From: Pseudomonas sp. LS1212
GTDB taxonomy: Bacteria > Pseudomonadota > Gammaproteobacteria > Pseudomonadales > Pseudomonadaceae
Assembly: GCF_024741815.1 (NCBI RefSeq)
Contig: NZ_CP102951.1
Coordinates: 2,185,001-2,249,000 of the forward strand
Length of the DNA stretch: 64,000 nt
Direction: 5' to 3'
The notes under the pieces are model-generated. The model did not search any database. It had not been told where the DNA came from and worked only from the letters and a program-made list of their open reading frames with translations. Position 1 is the stretch's first letter. Every line of letters starts with the position of its first letter. Both the position numbers and the translations under genes were made by a program. Positions 39,669 to 49,623 of this stretch are shown here, piece by piece.

Positions 39669-39803
39669 TCAGGCGCGCCAGTGGCTAAACCAATACCCAA
39701 AATAAAAGTTGACCGGTGCACATACCGCACGCTCGGCTGCAGCCACGACCGAGCGACGAGCGCTGGCAGCGTGACAAGCTTGAGTGAGAGTGAGGTGAGA
39801 CAT
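39669..39803 (-). CDS. Aromatic-amino-acid leader peptide upstream of DAHP synthase
   Basis: 44 residues, ATG at 39803 with CCGGAGAACAGC before it, TGA at 39671-39669. The C-terminal segment NFYFGYWFSHW holds three Phe, two Tyr and two Trp in eleven residues. The stop lies about 50 bases before the intrinsic terminator. This is the classic arrangement of a ribosome-controlled attenuator, sensing charged tRNA-Phe, -Tyr or -Trp. An antiterminator fold was not computed. Confidence 0.8.
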   Translation of the reverse strand: MSHLTLTQACHAASARRSVVAAAERAVCAPVNFYFGYWFSHWRA

Positions 39804-39882
39804 GCTGTTCTCCGGTTGATGCCCCCGAGCTTACTGTAGGGCGGCCCGACGATTCAATCAGAAATTTCAATGGCCGTGATTT

Positions 39883-40359
39883 ATGCCAGACTTTGGCAAC
39901 ACCCCCGGATGTCAGAGCTCCATAGTGGATTTGTATTTCACCGCCGCCACCGAAGCGGACCTGCCTTTCGCCCGGGACCTGGCCCGGCGCGCCATGTTGG
40001 GGTATTACCGCGAGTTCGACCTGTTGTGGCTGGACGAAGCTTTCGATCAGGCCTGGTTTTGGCGCGAGCAGTGGTTGCTCAGTACAGCCGAAGGTGCCGT
40101 GGGTTTTCTCAGTCTCAGTGCCGATGCCAGGGCGCTGTATATCCGCGAATTGCACCTGATCGAGTCGGCCCGCGGTCAGGGCATCGGCTCGCGGGTGCTC
40201 GATCAGACCGTACGCTGGGCCCGTGAACGTAGCCTGCCGCTGGTGCGCTTGACGGTATTCAACAGCAACCCCGCGCAGGTGCTGTACCGGCGCAAGGGGT
40301 TTGTCGCGGTCGGCGATGAGGAATGCTTCGTGCGCATGGAGCGGCCGGCCTTCGGTTGA
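39883..40359 (+). CDS. GNAT-family N-acetyltransferase
   Basis: 158 residues. Acetyl-CoA site: IRELHLIESARGQGIGSRVLDQT (motif A R/QxxGxG/A) and the VFNSNPAQVLYRRKGF motif B. Cytoplasmic acetyltransferase of unknown substrate. The start is uncertain: ATG 39883 opens the frame, GTG 39925 is also possible, and neither has a good ribosome site. Divergent from the DAHP-synthase leader. Confidence 0.82.
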   Translation: MPDFGNTPGCQSSIVDLYFTAATEADLPFARDLARRAMLGYYREFDLLWLDEAFDQAWFWREQWLLSTAEGAVGFLSLSADARALYIRELHLIESARGQGIGSRVLDQTVRWARERSLPLVRLTVFNSNPAQVLYRRKGFVAVGDEECFVRMERPAFG

Positions 40360-40370
40360 AGCGACGGTGC

Positions 40371-40676
40371 TCAGCGCGAGTGGTTCAGCCCCAGTAGCTC
40401 TCCGATCGTGAAAAAGCGCTGGTTGCCGGTTCGGGGGTCGACAATGAACACGACATGGGCCGTTGTGCGGACCATGTCCACGGCAAAGGTCGTCGTGCGC
40501 GCCTCAATCTCGGCAAGGGCCTGGAGGGTGATGTCTTCGGCAGCCCCGATGCTGAGGTCGGCCGTATCGACCAGATGGCTGATGCAGCGATTGATGCGGC
40601 TGTTGCGACAGGACGCAGCCGACGCTTCGGTATGGCGGTCCAGGAAAAGCAGGGCGACTTCGTGCATGTTTTGCAT
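40371..40676 (-). CDS. Hypothetical protein
   Basis: 101 residues (MQNMHEVALLFLDRHTEASA...), with AAGGAG seven bases before the ATG, so translation is credible. It contains two Cys near 23-31 and a DPRTGNQRFFTIGELLGL C-terminus. I recognise no family. Convergent with the GNAT gene, 11 bases apart, and divergent from the XRE regulator. Confidence 0.55.
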   Translation of the reverse strand: MQNMHEVALLFLDRHTEASAASCRNSRINRCISHLVDTADLSIGAAEDITLQALAEIEARTTTFAVDMVRTTAHVVFIVDPRTGNQRFFTIGELLGLNHSR

Positions 40677-40873
40677 GGGGTGACTCCTTGTCGGGAGGGC
40701 GATCGGCGTTGCCGATGCTCGAGCCGGTCGACGACATGCCGTGTTCCATTCTCCAAGCCTCGGCTTGTGTGGCAGTCGGTATACCGGGCATAGTTCAAAA
40801 CTGTTTCAGGATGAGCGGTGTGCCTTGATTTTGCACATCTTTTTGAGTTTCGGGTAATGGATTATACATTCAA

Positions 40874-41236
40874 ATGAGTGGAATTGGTTCGCGAATCAGG
40901 GAAGAAAGAGAGCGCCTTGGTCTGACTCAGCGGGTCTTTGGCGATATCGGTGGTGTCGAGCCCAATGCCCAGGGCAAATACGAAAATGGCGAACGCACCC
41001 CCAAGGCCGATTACCTGGCCGCAGTCGCCGAGCGAGGGGTCGACGTACTGTATGTGTTGACCGGAGTGCGCACCCCCACGCCACTGGGTCATTTGACCCA
41101 GACCGAGGAGCGGGTGCTCGGTTGCTATCGGGTGCTGCACCAGGAAGATCAGAACGCCTTGCACCGTCTGGTCACGACCTTGGCAGAGCTATCGGCATTC
41201 ACTGCCGGAAAACCCCGGCCAACCGCAAAAAACTAA
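40874..41236 (+). CDS. XRE-family helix-turn-helix regulator
   Basis: 120 residues with a Cro/C1-type HTH at about 4-60 (GSRIREERERLGLTQRVFGDIGGVEPNAQGKYENGERTPKADYL), the usual 'LG-T-Q' and 'Y-E-G-R' residues, and an acidic helical tail. Typical of small phage-like or housekeeping regulators. ATG 40874 follows an AT-rich stretch; no strong ribosome site. Divergent from 40676, so it may regulate that gene or itself. Confidence 0.8.
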   Translation: MSGIGSRIREERERLGLTQRVFGDIGGVEPNAQGKYENGERTPKADYLAAVAERGVDVLYVLTGVRTPTPLGHLTQTEERVLGCYRVLHQEDQNALHRLVTTLAELSAFTAGKPRPTAKN

Positions 41237-41372
41237 CCTCGAATGAGGCTATGCTGCTAATAGCCACTGATGGTATTCCGGCGCCAACAGATCGGCGCTT
41301 TCAGCTAGGTCAGCAGGCTGATTATTTGCTAAGGTGGCGGGCAATCTAAAAGACCATAACGAGAGGTGTCTG

Positions 41373-42017
41373 TTGATTAGGGTCCTGGTAGTGGATGATC
41401 ATGATCTGGTGCGCACAGGCATTACTCGAATGTTGGCCGATATCGATGGCCTGCAGGTGGTTGGGCAGGCCGAATCAGGCGAAGAATCCCTGAAGATTGC
41501 CCGCGAGCTCAGGCCGGATGTGGTCTTGATGGACGTCAAGATGCCAGGCATTGGCGGCCTTGAAGCGACCCGCAAATTGCTGCGCAGCCAACCCGACGTC
41601 AAGGTCGTGGCGGTGACCGTCTGTGAAGAGGACCCGTTTCCCACCCGCTTGCTGCAGGCCGGTGCGGCCGGTTACCTGACCAAGGGCGCAGGGCTCGATG
41701 AAATGGTCCAGGCCATTCGCCTGGTATTCGCCGGCCAGCGCTATATCAGCCCGCAGATTGCCCAGCAGCTGGCGCTCAAGTCATTCCAGCCGCAGTCCAG
41801 TCAATCGCCTTTCGATGCGCTGTCAGAGCGTGAAATCCAGATCGCGCTGATGATAGTCGGTTGCCAGAAGGTACAGATCATCTCCGACAAACTCTGCCTG
41901 TCACCCAAGACCGTCAACACCTACCGCTACCGGATTTTCGAGAAGCTCTCGGTCACCAGTGATGTCGAGCTGACCTTGCTGGCGGTGCGCCACGGCATGG
42001 TCGACGCCAGCCTCTGA
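41373..42017 (+). CDS. gacA: Response regulator GacA (UvrY)
   Basis: 214 residues. The receiver domain has VVDDHD, phospho-acceptor Asp in [11 protein letters not shown] (about 54) and the conserved Lys in YLTKGAG. The LuxR-type HTH is [13 protein letters not shown]...[19 protein letters not shown]. It is activated by the GacS sensor and drives small-RNA (Rsm) control of secondary metabolism and biofilm formation. The start is TTG (41373) with GAGAGGTG upstream, matching the [12 protein letters not shown]-terminus of the family. Stop is two bases before uvrC. Confidence 0.95.
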   Translation: MIRVLVVDDHDLVRTGITRMLADIDGLQVVGQAESGEESLKIARELRPDVVLMDVKMPGIGGLEATRKLLRSQPDVKVVAVTVCEEDPFPTRLLQAGAAGYLTKGAGLDEMVQAIRLVFAGQRYISPQIAQQLALKSFQPQSSQSPFDALSEREIQIALMIVGCQKVQIISDKLCLSPKTVNTYRYRIFEKLSVTSDVELTLLAVRHGMVDASL

Positions 42018-42019
42018 TC

Positions 42020-43843
42020 ATGATAGCTCCATTTGATCCAAGCGCATTCCTGGCCACCTGCAGCGGCCGCCCCGGTGTCTATCGGATGTTCGACGCCGAG
42101 GCCCGGCTGCTTTACGTCGGCAAGGCGAAAAATCTGAAGAAGCGCCTGGCCAGCTACTTTCGCAAGACCGGGCTGGCGCCCAAGACTGCCGCCCTGGTTG
42201 GCCGGATCGCCCAGGTGGAAACCACCATCGTCGCCAACGAGACCGAAGCGCTGTTGCTCGAGCAGACGCTGATCAAGGAGTGGCGCCCGCCTTACAACAT
42301 CCTCCTGCGCGACGACAAGTCCTACCCTTATGTGTTCCTGTCGGACGCCGAGTTTCCCCGCTTCACTATTCACCGTGGCGCGAAGAAGCAGAAGGGCAAG
42401 TACTTCGGTCCCTATCCCAGCGCCGGTGCCATCCGTGAAAGCCTGAGCCTGTTGCAGAAAACCTTTCAGGTTCGCCAGTGCGAAGACAGCTACTTCAAGA
42501 ACCGCACCCGGCCATGCCTGCAATACCAGATCAAGCGCTGCAAGGGGCCTTGTGTCGGCCTGGTCGATGCGCAGGTGTATGCCGATGACGTTCGCCATTC
42601 GGTCATGTTCCTGGAGGGGCGCAGCAACCAGCTGACCGATGAGTTGAATGCTTCGATGGAGCAGGCGGCCATGGCGCTGGAGTTCGAGCGTGCCGCCGAG
42701 CTGCGTGACCAGATCGCCTTGCTGCGCCGGGTCCAGGATCAGCAAAGCATGGAAGGCGGCAGCGGCGATGTCGATGTGGTGGCGGCGTTCGTCAACCCGG
42801 GCGGCGCCTGCGTGCACCTGATCAGCGTGCGTGGCGGGCGCGTGCTGGGCAGCAAGAATTTTTTCCCGCAGGTGGGTATCGAAGAGGACGTCGCCGAAGT
42901 CATGTCGGCGTTTCTGTCCCAGTACTTCCTGGCCAGCCCCGAGCGCGACCTGCCCAGCGAATTGATCGTCAACGTCGTTCATGAAGATTTCGACGCGATC
43001 ATCTCGGCCCTGCAAACCTTGCGCGGCCGTGAGTTGACCATCAGTCACCGGGTGCGCGGCACCCGGGCGCGCTGGCAGCAATTGGCGGTGACCAACGCCG
43101 AGCAGGCGCTGGGTGCGCGGCTGGCCAACCGGCAGCACGTGGCGGCGCGTTTCGACGCCCTGGCCGAAGTGCTTAACCTCGATGAGCCGCCACAGCGGCT
43201 TGAGTGCTATGACATCAGCCACTCCAGCGGCGAAGCGACCGTAGCCTCCTGCGTGGTGTTCGGGCCGGAAGGGCCGTTGAAGTCCGACTATCGTCGCTAC
43301 AACATCGAAGGCGTTACTCCGGGCGACGATTATGCCGCGATGCATCAGGCGCTGACCCGACGCTTCAGCAAGCTGAAGGACGGCGAGGGCAAGCTGCCCG
43401 ACGTGCTATTGGTCGACGGTGGCAAGGGCCAATTGAACATGGCCCGCGAAGTCCTGCAGGAATTGGCCGTTCCGGACCTGATTTTGCTCGGCGTCGCCAA
43501 GGGCGCCACCCGCAAGGCGGGTTTCGAGACCCTTTACCTCAATGATGCCGCCCACGAATTCACCCTGCGCGGCGACTCGCCGGCCCTGCACCTGATCCAG
43601 CAGATTCGCGATGAAGCCCACCGTTTCGCCATCACCGGGCATCGTGCACGCCGGGGCAAGACCCGCCGTACCTCGACGCTTGAAGGTGTCGCCGGCGTCG
43701 GCCCCAAGCGTCGGCGCGACCTGCTCAAACATTTTGGTGGATTACAGGAGCTCAGTCGTGCCAGCATCGAAGAGATCGCCAAAGCCCCTGGCATCAGTAA
43801 AAAGCTCGCTGAGTTGATTTATGCCAACCTGCATAGCGAGTAG
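42020..43843 (+). CDS. uvrC: Excinuclease ABC subunit C (UvrC)
   Basis: 607 residues in family order: GIY-YIG nuclease ([21 protein letters not shown], about 19-39), a Cys-bearing segment, the UVR domain (about 210-245), the RNase-H-like 5' nuclease ([12 protein letters not shown]) and the C-terminal HhH pair ([36 protein letters not shown]). It makes both incisions in nucleotide-excision repair. Coupled to gacA, which is the conserved pseudomonad order. Confidence 0.96.
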   Translation: MIAPFDPSAFLATCSGRPGVYRMFDAEARLLYVGKAKNLKKRLASYFRKTGLAPKTAALVGRIAQVETTIVANETEALLLEQTLIKEWRPPYNILLRDDKSYPYVFLSDAEFPRFTIHRGAKKQKGKYFGPYPSAGAIRESLSLLQKTFQVRQCEDSYFKNRTRPCLQYQIKRCKGPCVGLVDAQVYADDVRHSVMFLEGRSNQLTDELNASMEQAAMALEFERAAELRDQIALLRRVQDQQSMEGGSGDVDVVAAFVNPGGACVHLISVRGGRVLGSKNFFPQVGIEEDVAEVMSAFLSQYFLASPERDLPSELIVNVVHEDFDAIISALQTLRGRELTISHRVRGTRARWQQLAVTNAEQALGARLANRQHVAARFDALAEVLNLDEPPQRLECYDISHSSGEATVASCVVFGPEGPLKSDYRRYNIEGVTPGDDYAAMHQALTRRFSKLKDGEGKLPDVLLVDGGKGQLNMAREVLQELAVPDLILLGVAKGATRKAGFETLYLNDAAHEFTLRGDSPALHLIQQIRDEAHRFAITGHRARRGKTRRTSTLEGVAGVGPKRRRDLLKHFGGLQELSRASIEEIAKAPGISKKLAELIYANLHSE

Positions 43844-43875
43844 AATGCCACCTCACCTTGTAGCCAGTTGTGCCG

Positions 43876-44436
43876 ATGAATATCCCTAATCTGCTTACCG
43901 TTCTGCGCGTTCTGCTAATCCCGATCTTCATTTTGCTGTTCTATTTGCCATACCAATGGAGCTACATGGCCTCCAGTGTGGTGTTCGCCGTAGCCGCCGC
44001 CACCGACTGGCTCGACGGCTACCTGGCACGCCGCCTGGAGCAGAGCACGCCGTTCGGCGCGTTCCTGGACCCGGTGGCAGACAAGCTGATGGTCGCGGTT
44101 GCACTGGTCCTGCTGGTGCAGGAGCACGCCAATATCTGGCTGACGCTGCCGGCGGCGGTCATCATCGGCCGCGAGATCGTCGTCTCGGCACTGCGCGAAT
44201 GGATGGCCGAAATCGGCGCACGGGCGCATGTCGCAGTCTCCAACCTGGGCAAGTGGAAGACCGCCGCGCAGATGCTGGCGCTGGTCATTCTGCTGGCCAA
44301 CCCGGTCGCTGCAACCTTTTGGGTCATCCTTGGTTATTCGTTGCTGATGATCTCGGCGGTGCTGACCTTGTGGTCGATGCTGCACTACCTGCGCGCCGCC
44401 TGGCCGCACCTGAGCATCGATGTTGAGAAGAAATAA
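43876..44436 (+). CDS. pgsA: CDP-diacylglycerol-glycerol-3-phosphate 3-phosphatidyltransferase
   Basis: 186 residues with four or more membrane segments. The CDP-alcohol phosphotransferase signature is intact: [22 protein letters not shown] (about 39-64). It commits CDP-DAG to phosphatidylglycerol in the inner membrane. ATG 43876 is used (GTG 43870 in frame upstream). Follows uvrC and precedes tRNA-Gly, the usual pseudomonad arrangement. Confidence 0.95.
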   Translation: MNIPNLLTVLRVLLIPIFILLFYLPYQWSYMASSVVFAVAAATDWLDGYLARRLEQSTPFGAFLDPVADKLMVAVALVLLVQEHANIWLTLPAAVIIGREIVVSALREWMAEIGARAHVAVSNLGKWKTAAQMLALVILLANPVAATFWVILGYSLLMISAVLTLWSMLHYLRAAWPHLSIDVEKK

Positions 44437-44456
44437 AAGTTTTTTGAATCAAGGGG

Positions 44457-44484
44457 TTGAAGCGCTTTATTAATGCGTTACAAT
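44457..44484 (+). promoter_or_regulatory. Sigma-70 promoter of tRNA-Gly copy 1
   Basis: -35 TTGAAG (44457-44462), 16-base spacer, -10 TACAAT (44479-44484). The upstream TTTTTTGAATCAAGGGGTTGA is repeated before copy 2. Confidence 0.8.
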
Positions 44485-44502
44485 AGCCACCGTCAACACG
44501 AT

Positions 44503-44578
<76 letters not shown>

Positions 44579-44624
44579 AATATTGGCCTACAGGTTTCAT
44601 GAAAGTCTGTAGGTTGTTGAAACA

Positions 44625-44645
44625 AGGGGCTTCGGCCCCTTTTTC
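44625..44645 (+). terminator. Terminator of tRNA-Gly copy 1
   Basis: AGGGGC-TTCG-GCCCCT stem-loop followed by TTTTTC. Confidence 0.85.
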
Positions 44646-44714
44646 GTTCCTGTGGATGGGCTGATGGCCTTGCGGTACTGCTGAAACGAAATAAAAGTTT
44701 TTTGAATCAAGGGG

Positions 44715-44742
44715 TTGACGGGCGTTCTTGATTCGATAGAAT
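44715..44742 (+). promoter_or_regulatory. Sigma-70 promoter of tRNA-Gly copy 2
   Basis: -35 TTGACG (44715-44720), 16-base spacer, -10 TAGAAT (44737-44742), with the same upstream TTTTTTGAATCAAGGGGTTGA as copy 1. Confidence 0.85.
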
Positions 44743-44760
44743 AGCGCCCGTCAGCACGAC

Positions 44761-44836
<76 letters not shown>

Positions 44837-44880
44837 AATATGGTGTTGCAGGCTTTAATCAAGTCTGTAACCAGTAAAAA

Positions 44881-44901
44881 AGGACCTTCGGGTCCTTTTT
44901 T
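44881..44901 (+). terminator. Terminator of tRNA-Gly copy 2
   Basis: AGGACC-TTCG-GGTCCT followed by a T-run. Confidence 0.85.
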
Positions 44902-44950
44902 CGTTTCAGAGCCAAGAGATAGCCGACGGCTTGGCCTCCATCATTAAAAA

Positions 44951-44978
44951 CCGCAGACCAACGTCTGCGGTTTTTTTT
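44951..44978 (+). terminator. Additional rho-independent terminator
   Basis: CCGCAGAC-CAAC-GTCTGCGG followed by eight T. It follows no visible gene and resembles the hairpin after tRNA-Cys (50931-50961). It may be the original end of a tRNA unit displaced by the insertion. Confidence 0.75.
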
Positions 44979-44979
44979 G

Positions 44980-45271
44980 CGTTGTGTACACCCGCCCACG
45001 CGTTTCACCTGCCTGGAACGGGCGGTTCAGCCCCGCAATCGCATGCGCTCAAGCCGCAACGGCATTCGCAGGAAACGTATCACGACGCGGAATATGAGCT
45101 GCTTCGATAAAATATAAAAACAAACCGGAGTCGATAAGTAACTGCACTAGAGTTTCTCCAAGACGGACGCCGCGTACCCAGCCACATTCGACCCCGCCGC
45201 TTTATTCCCCATCATCTCAGTGAGTTGTTTTTTCTCGGACGAAGAGAAAAACATAGCCAGGGAGGCGTGCC
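44980..45271. other. Left border of the insertion, no intact gene
   Basis: About 290 bases before the oxidase operon. A minus-strand frame (about 45149-45049, ending ..IEAAHIPRRDTFPANAVAA) looks like the tail of a larger protein but is too short to name. The region should also contain the promoter of the operon at 45272. Confidence 0.4.
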
Positions 45272-46483
45272 ATGACCGATAGCCACGATTTTGATGTGAT
45301 CGTTGTGGGCGGAGGGCCGATCGGCCTTGCCGCAGCTTATCGTTGCGCGAAAGCGGGCCAGTCGGTTCTGGTGCTTGAGAGATTCAACTTCTTTAACCAG
45401 TCCGGCAGCTCAAATGATTTCGTCCGCATGTTCCGGACAATGTATACCCAGGACTTCATGGCTGATCTGGCCCATGACGCAATCGGTCTCTGGAGAGAGC
45501 TGGAGATGGACGCCGGCGAGCAACTGATCCTCATGACGGGGTTGCTCAACTTCGGAGACCCAAATTACGCAAGCGGGCCTGAAGGCAACCTTCTGGCCCC
45601 GATCAAGAACCTCCAGCGGTTGAACATGCCCTATCGGCAGCTCACCGCGCAGCAGATCCAGGCCGAGTACCCATTCACCAACCTACCCAGCGATTTCGTC
45701 GGCATCTTCGCCCCCGATAACGGCTGTATCAACGTACCGCTCGTTCTTCGAACACTGTACCGGCTCGCCCTCGCCAACGGCGCGAAGATGAAATCCCATG
45801 CGCCGGTCACTGAGCTCAAGGTCCAGGACAACGGCGTAACGGTGGTGGTGGATGACGGTGAGCCAGAGACCTATACCGCACGAAAATGCATCGTCGCCAG
45901 CGGCGCCTACACCAACCATGTCCTGGCCGAAACGCAGGTGCAATTGAACCTGAGCATTTGGGAAATGGTGTACGAGTACTACGCTGCCGATCCCGGACCC
46001 AATGGCACTTACTTCCCCAGTATGTGGTTCCAGTTTCTCGACGCCACGGGCGGGGATCCTGCCCGGTCCAACCTGTTCTACGGGTTCCCCAGCGTGCCGT
46101 GGGGGCCGCTCAACGCGGTACGTATCGCGGTGGACAATGCGGTCAACATCATCTCCGATCCCTACGAACGCAAGATTACGCCTGCCGCCAGGGATCTTAC
46201 GAACACGGCCGATTTCGTCGCCCGTCACTGCCGCGGTGTCGACGATCGACCCAACTATTGCGGGACCTGCCTGCAGACCAACGTGCCCGACAACATGTAC
46301 GTGCTGGACTACTTGCCCCCTTCGGTTGGGGCCGGGTACCGCAACGTCGCGGTATTCACCGCCGGCTGGGGATTCAAGCTGGTGCCCTTGATTGGCCTGA
46401 TTTTGAGCGATCTGGTGATCAGCGGGCACACCTCGTATGACATATCGCAGTTCAAGATCACGCGCCCAGGAGTTCTAAGATGA
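45272..46483 (+). CDS. Monomeric sarcosine oxidase-like FAD-dependent amine/amino acid oxidase
   Basis: 403 residues of the DAO/SoxA family. The N-terminal Rossmann motif is VIVVGGGPIGLAAAYRCAKAG (about 9-29). GTCLQTNVPDNMYVLDYLP (about 333-351) aligns with the CxYTxTPDxxFxID segment of monomeric sarcosine oxidase and N-methyltryptophan oxidase, whose Cys binds FAD covalently. It should oxidise a secondary amine or amino acid with O2, giving H2O2. AGGGAGGCGTGCC precedes the ATG. First gene of a four-gene coupled operon; its stop overlaps the next start. Substrate unknown. Confidence 0.85.
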   Translation: MTDSHDFDVIVVGGGPIGLAAAYRCAKAGQSVLVLERFNFFNQSGSSNDFVRMFRTMYTQDFMADLAHDAIGLWRELEMDAGEQLILMTGLLNFGDPNYASGPEGNLLAPIKNLQRLNMPYRQLTAQQIQAEYPFTNLPSDFVGIFAPDNGCINVPLVLRTLYRLALANGAKMKSHAPVTELKVQDNGVTVVVDDGEPETYTARKCIVASGAYTNHVLAETQVQLNLSIWEMVYEYYAADPGPNGTYFPSMWFQFLDATGGDPARSNLFYGFPSVPWGPLNAVRIAVDNAVNIISDPYERKITPAARDLTNTADFVARHCRGVDDRPNYCGTCLQTNVPDNMYVLDYLPPSVGAGYRNVAVFTAGWGFKLVPLIGLILSDLVISGHTSYDISQFKITRPGVLR

Positions 46484-48204
46484 GCAAGGTTCAGCAACTC
46501 AGGGATGTCTCTCTCAACTCGGGCTATCAGGATAGCCTGGTGCTCGACACGGCAATCATCGGCGCAGGCACGTCCGGCCTTTACTCCGCCTACCGGCTGA
46601 CTGTGGACGCGGGCTGCCCACCGGGCAGCGTCCACCTCTTCGAGTCCAGCGATCGAATCGCCGGCCGCCTGGACTCGGTGATCCTGCCCGGGATGCAGAT
46701 ATCCGGCGAACTGGGCGGCATGCGCTACCTCAACTCCCAGCAGATCGTGACCACGCTGATCGAGCAAGTCTTCGCCAGTGAACTGACGTCCATCGACTTC
46801 CCCATGGGCGACGACGCTCACCTGTTTACCTACCTGCGCAAAATGCGTTGCCGATCGGACGCCTGGGTCGTGGCTCAGCAGGACGATCAGAAGCTGCAGA
46901 CCAACTACCTGTTGAACAGCCAGGACCTGGGCTACAGCGCAGATCAGTTATTCAACAAGGTCGTCTATGACGTGCTCATGGCCGATCCCTGGTTCGTTGA
47001 AAACTATCCAGGCAAGGCCACGAACACGGCCCCGTATCAGTACAGCTTCACCCTGACCAGCCTGGACTGGGATGCGATCAAGCCCAGCCTGACCTATAAC
47101 TTCGCCGGCCCCTATCAAGGGCTCAAGCTCAATGATCTCGGTTTCTGGAACCTGATCAAGGATCGTGTCTCCCAGGAAGGCTATGAGTTCCTCGACGCAG
47201 GCGGTGGCTACTATTCCAACACCATCAACTGGAACGCCGCCGAAGCCTTCCCCTATATGGTCGGGGACTTCTCGGACGCCAACGTGAAATACAAGACCAT
47301 CGAAGGCGGCTATGACCTCATCGCCTACGCGCTGGCTCAGCATTACCTGCAGGCGCCGGGCGCCTGCATCTGGTCCGAGAACAAACTGCTGTCATTCGAT
47401 TACGCTCAGGGCGGCCCGCGAAAATACTGCCTGCAGTTTCTCAACCTGAACTCGGGCCAGCACTGGCGCGTATTTGCCAGCAACATCGTGCTCGCCATGC
47501 CCAGGCGCTCGCTCGAGTTGCTCGACCAGCAGACCTGGTTCTTCCAGGACGCCAATCTTCAGCGCAACCTCGAATCGGTGATCATGGAGCCGTCCTTCAA
47601 GTTGCTCATGGGGTTCGAGGAGCCCTGGTGGGCCGAAGACTTCGGTTGTACCGCCGGGCATTCGGTGACAGATCTTCCCATGCGCCAGTGCTACTACTTC
47701 GGCACGGATCCGAACGACTCCCACTCGCTGTTCCTGGCGAGTTACAACGACATGAAAACGGTAACGTTCTGGATTCCTCTGAACGACTATCCCGAACGCT
47801 ACCAGGTGCGCCCGACCCGATTGCTTGCAGCAGAAAAACTTCCCGCTTCGATCCAGAACCAGGCGTCGGCAGTGATGGTCGCCGAGGCGATGAACCAGGT
47901 GCGGGAACTGCATGGAACGAACATGAATATTCCCGACCCCTTCGTCGCCTGGTACCAGGACTGGACGGCCGACCCATTCGGCGGCGGCTATCACGCCTGG
48001 AAGGCCGGCTACTCGGTCAAGGACGTGATGCCCTACATGCGGCGTCCATTCCCCGATCAATCCATTCATGTCTGCGGCGAGGCGTATTCGGACCAGCAAG
48101 GCTGGGTCGAAGGGGCCTTTTGCGTGGCGGAACGGATGCTACAGGATCATTTCGGCCTGCAGTGCCCGGCCTGGCTGGACAAAAACTATTACCTGGGATG
48201 GTGA
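46480..48204 (+). CDS. Flavin amine oxidase (L-amino acid oxidase/monoamine oxidase family)
   Basis: 574 residues. FAD-binding motifs: DTAIIGAGTSGLYSAYRLT (about 23-41), ESSDRIAGRLDSV, ELGGMRYL and the C-terminal HVCGEAYSDQQGWVEGAFCVAERM, which closes the flavin site as in LAAO/MAO enzymes. It lies two bases into the stop of the sarcosine-oxidase-like gene (ATGA), so stoichiometric expression is likely. No signal peptide is seen, unlike secreted LAAOs. Probably oxidatively deaminates an amino acid or amine made by its neighbours; substrate unknown. Confidence 0.85.
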   Translation: MSKVQQLRDVSLNSGYQDSLVLDTAIIGAGTSGLYSAYRLTVDAGCPPGSVHLFESSDRIAGRLDSVILPGMQISGELGGMRYLNSQQIVTTLIEQVFASELTSIDFPMGDDAHLFTYLRKMRCRSDAWVVAQQDDQKLQTNYLLNSQDLGYSADQLFNKVVYDVLMADPWFVENYPGKATNTAPYQYSFTLTSLDWDAIKPSLTYNFAGPYQGLKLNDLGFWNLIKDRVSQEGYEFLDAGGGYYSNTINWNAAEAFPYMVGDFSDANVKYKTIEGGYDLIAYALAQHYLQAPGACIWSENKLLSFDYAQGGPRKYCLQFLNLNSGQHWRVFASNIVLAMPRRSLELLDQQTWFFQDANLQRNLESVIMEPSFKLLMGFEEPWWAEDFGCTAGHSVTDLPMRQCYYFGTDPNDSHSLFLASYNDMKTVTFWIPLNDYPERYQVRPTRLLAAEKLPASIQNQASAVMVAEAMNQVRELHGTNMNIPDPFVAWYQDWTADPFGGGYHAWKAGYSVKDVMPYMRRPFPDQSIHVCGEAYSDQQGWVEGAFCVAERMLQDHFGLQCPAWLDKNYYLGW

Positions 48205-48207
48205 GCC

Positions 48208-49623
48208 ATGTCTTCGACAAACGAACTGACAGCGTCTCAACGTGCCTGGCTCGAACAGGCCAACCGAACCGAGCACGCGGGCTGGATCCACCTGGCCGTG
48301 AAGGGAACTCCCTTTGAAAGGGGCTTCCAGCACGGCTACCTTGCGGCGCGCGAATATGCAGAGGCAAAGAGGGTCTACGCGGCGCTTACCTACACGACCA
48401 TGGGCATGACGCTGGATTTTTTCCTGGAGCAGGGCGCTCGGCTGCACAAGGACAAGATCCCTCCTGAGCTGCTGGCTGAAATGGACGGTATCGCCACCGG
48501 CCTGACCCAGGCGGGGGTTCACGCGACGCTGGACGAAATCATCGGCTGGAACGCTTACATGGAGATAACAGGCTACTGGTGGCCGACGGCGATGCACCAG
48601 TACACGGCGCTCGAGGCATCGGGCTCGATCAAGGGTAAAAGCCACTGCAGCGCTTTCATCGCAACCGGCTCGGCGACGACCGATGGCCAGATCGTCCTGG
48701 GGCATGAGACGTTCACGGAGTTCTGGAACGGCCAGTCGACGAACCTGATTCTCGACATCACGCCCGACAAGGGTTACCGCATGGTGATGCAAGCGGCTCC
48801 AGGATGGATCGCCAGCATGACCGACTTCTGGATTACCAGTGCGAACCTCGTTGTAGCAGAGACGACGATCGTTGGTTTCTCGAGTTACGACGCGACGAAA
48901 ACGCCAGAGTATGTTCGGGCTCGCATGGCCTGCCAATACGCCGACGATATCGACGGTTGGGTACGTCTGATGGACAACGAGAACAACGGCGGCTATGCCA
49001 ACATGTGGCTCGTTGGCGACCTGAAGACCAACACCATCGCCAAGTACGAACAGGGGCTCAAATACCAAAGCCTGGAAACCAAGACAGACGGCTGCTATTT
49101 CGGCTGCAATGTACCGGAGGATCCCCGCATCCGAAATCTGGAATGCACGGATGTCGGCTATGACGACGTGCGCCAGCAAACCGGAGCGCGGCGGGTGCGC
49201 TGGCCCCAGTTGTTGAGCAAGTTCGCGGGCAAGATCGACGCACAGGTCGGACAGGCAATGCTCGCCGACACCTTCGATGTGTACCTGATGCGAATCGAGC
49301 CATCGTCACGAACGATATGTGCCCACTACGACAAGGACCCACAGCACTTTGCCAGCGATCCGAACGCGGTCTGGAACATTCCGTTCTTCCCCGGTGGCTC
49401 GGTAGACGGCAAGGTGACGACCGCCGCGCTCGCCCGCAAGATGGACCTGTGGGCACGATTCGGAAGGGCCGATGGCGCGCCTTTCGACGCCGAAGAGTTC
49501 CTTGCCATCCACCCTCAGTTCGACTACCAGCAGGGCTACCTGCAAAACCGGCCAAGCCAACCCTGGACACTCTTCCAGCCCGAAACCCAGTCCATGCCCG
49601 GGAGAATCCGCGATGACGCGTAA
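48208..49623 (+). CDS. C45-family acyltransferase/hydrolase (phospholipase B-like Ntn hydrolase)
   Basis: 471 residues. The Ntn-hydrolase core begins at Cys in KSHCSAFIATGSATTDGQIVLG (about 144-165), as in C45 acyl-CoA:6-APA acyltransferases and phospholipase B-like proteins, where that Cys becomes the N-terminal nucleophile after self-cleavage. NENNGGYANMWLVGD and the late DPNAVWNIPFFPGGSVDG support the PLB-like branch. No clear signal peptide is present. Starts three bases after the amine oxidase. Such enzymes cleave or form amide bonds, so it may release the amine used by the two oxidases (inference). Confidence 0.8.
   Translation: MSSTNELTASQRAWLEQANRTEHAGWIHLAVKGTPFERGFQHGYLAAREYAEAKRVYAALTYTTMGMTLDFFLEQGARLHKDKIPPELLAEMDGIATGLTQAGVHATLDEIIGWNAYMEITGYWWPTAMHQYTALEASGSIKGKSHCSAFIATGSATTDGQIVLGHETFTEFWNGQSTNLILDITPDKGYRMVMQAAPGWIASMTDFWITSANLVVAETTIVGFSSYDATKTPEYVRARMACQYADDIDGWVRLMDNENNGGYANMWLVGDLKTNTIAKYEQGLKYQSLETKTDGCYFGCNVPEDPRIRNLECTDVGYDDVRQQTGARRVRWPQLLSKFAGKIDAQVGQAMLADTFDVYLMRIEPSSRTICAHYDKDPQHFASDPNAVWNIPFFPGGSVDGKVTTAALARKMDLWARFGRADGAPFDAEEFLAIHPQFDYQQGYLQNRPSQPWTLFQPETQSMPGRIRDDA

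Noticed and set aside
45049..45149. Minus-strand tail ..IEAAHIPRRDTFPANAVAA as a toxin or antitoxin remnant
   Set aside because: Too short and without motifs; mentioned only in the border description.
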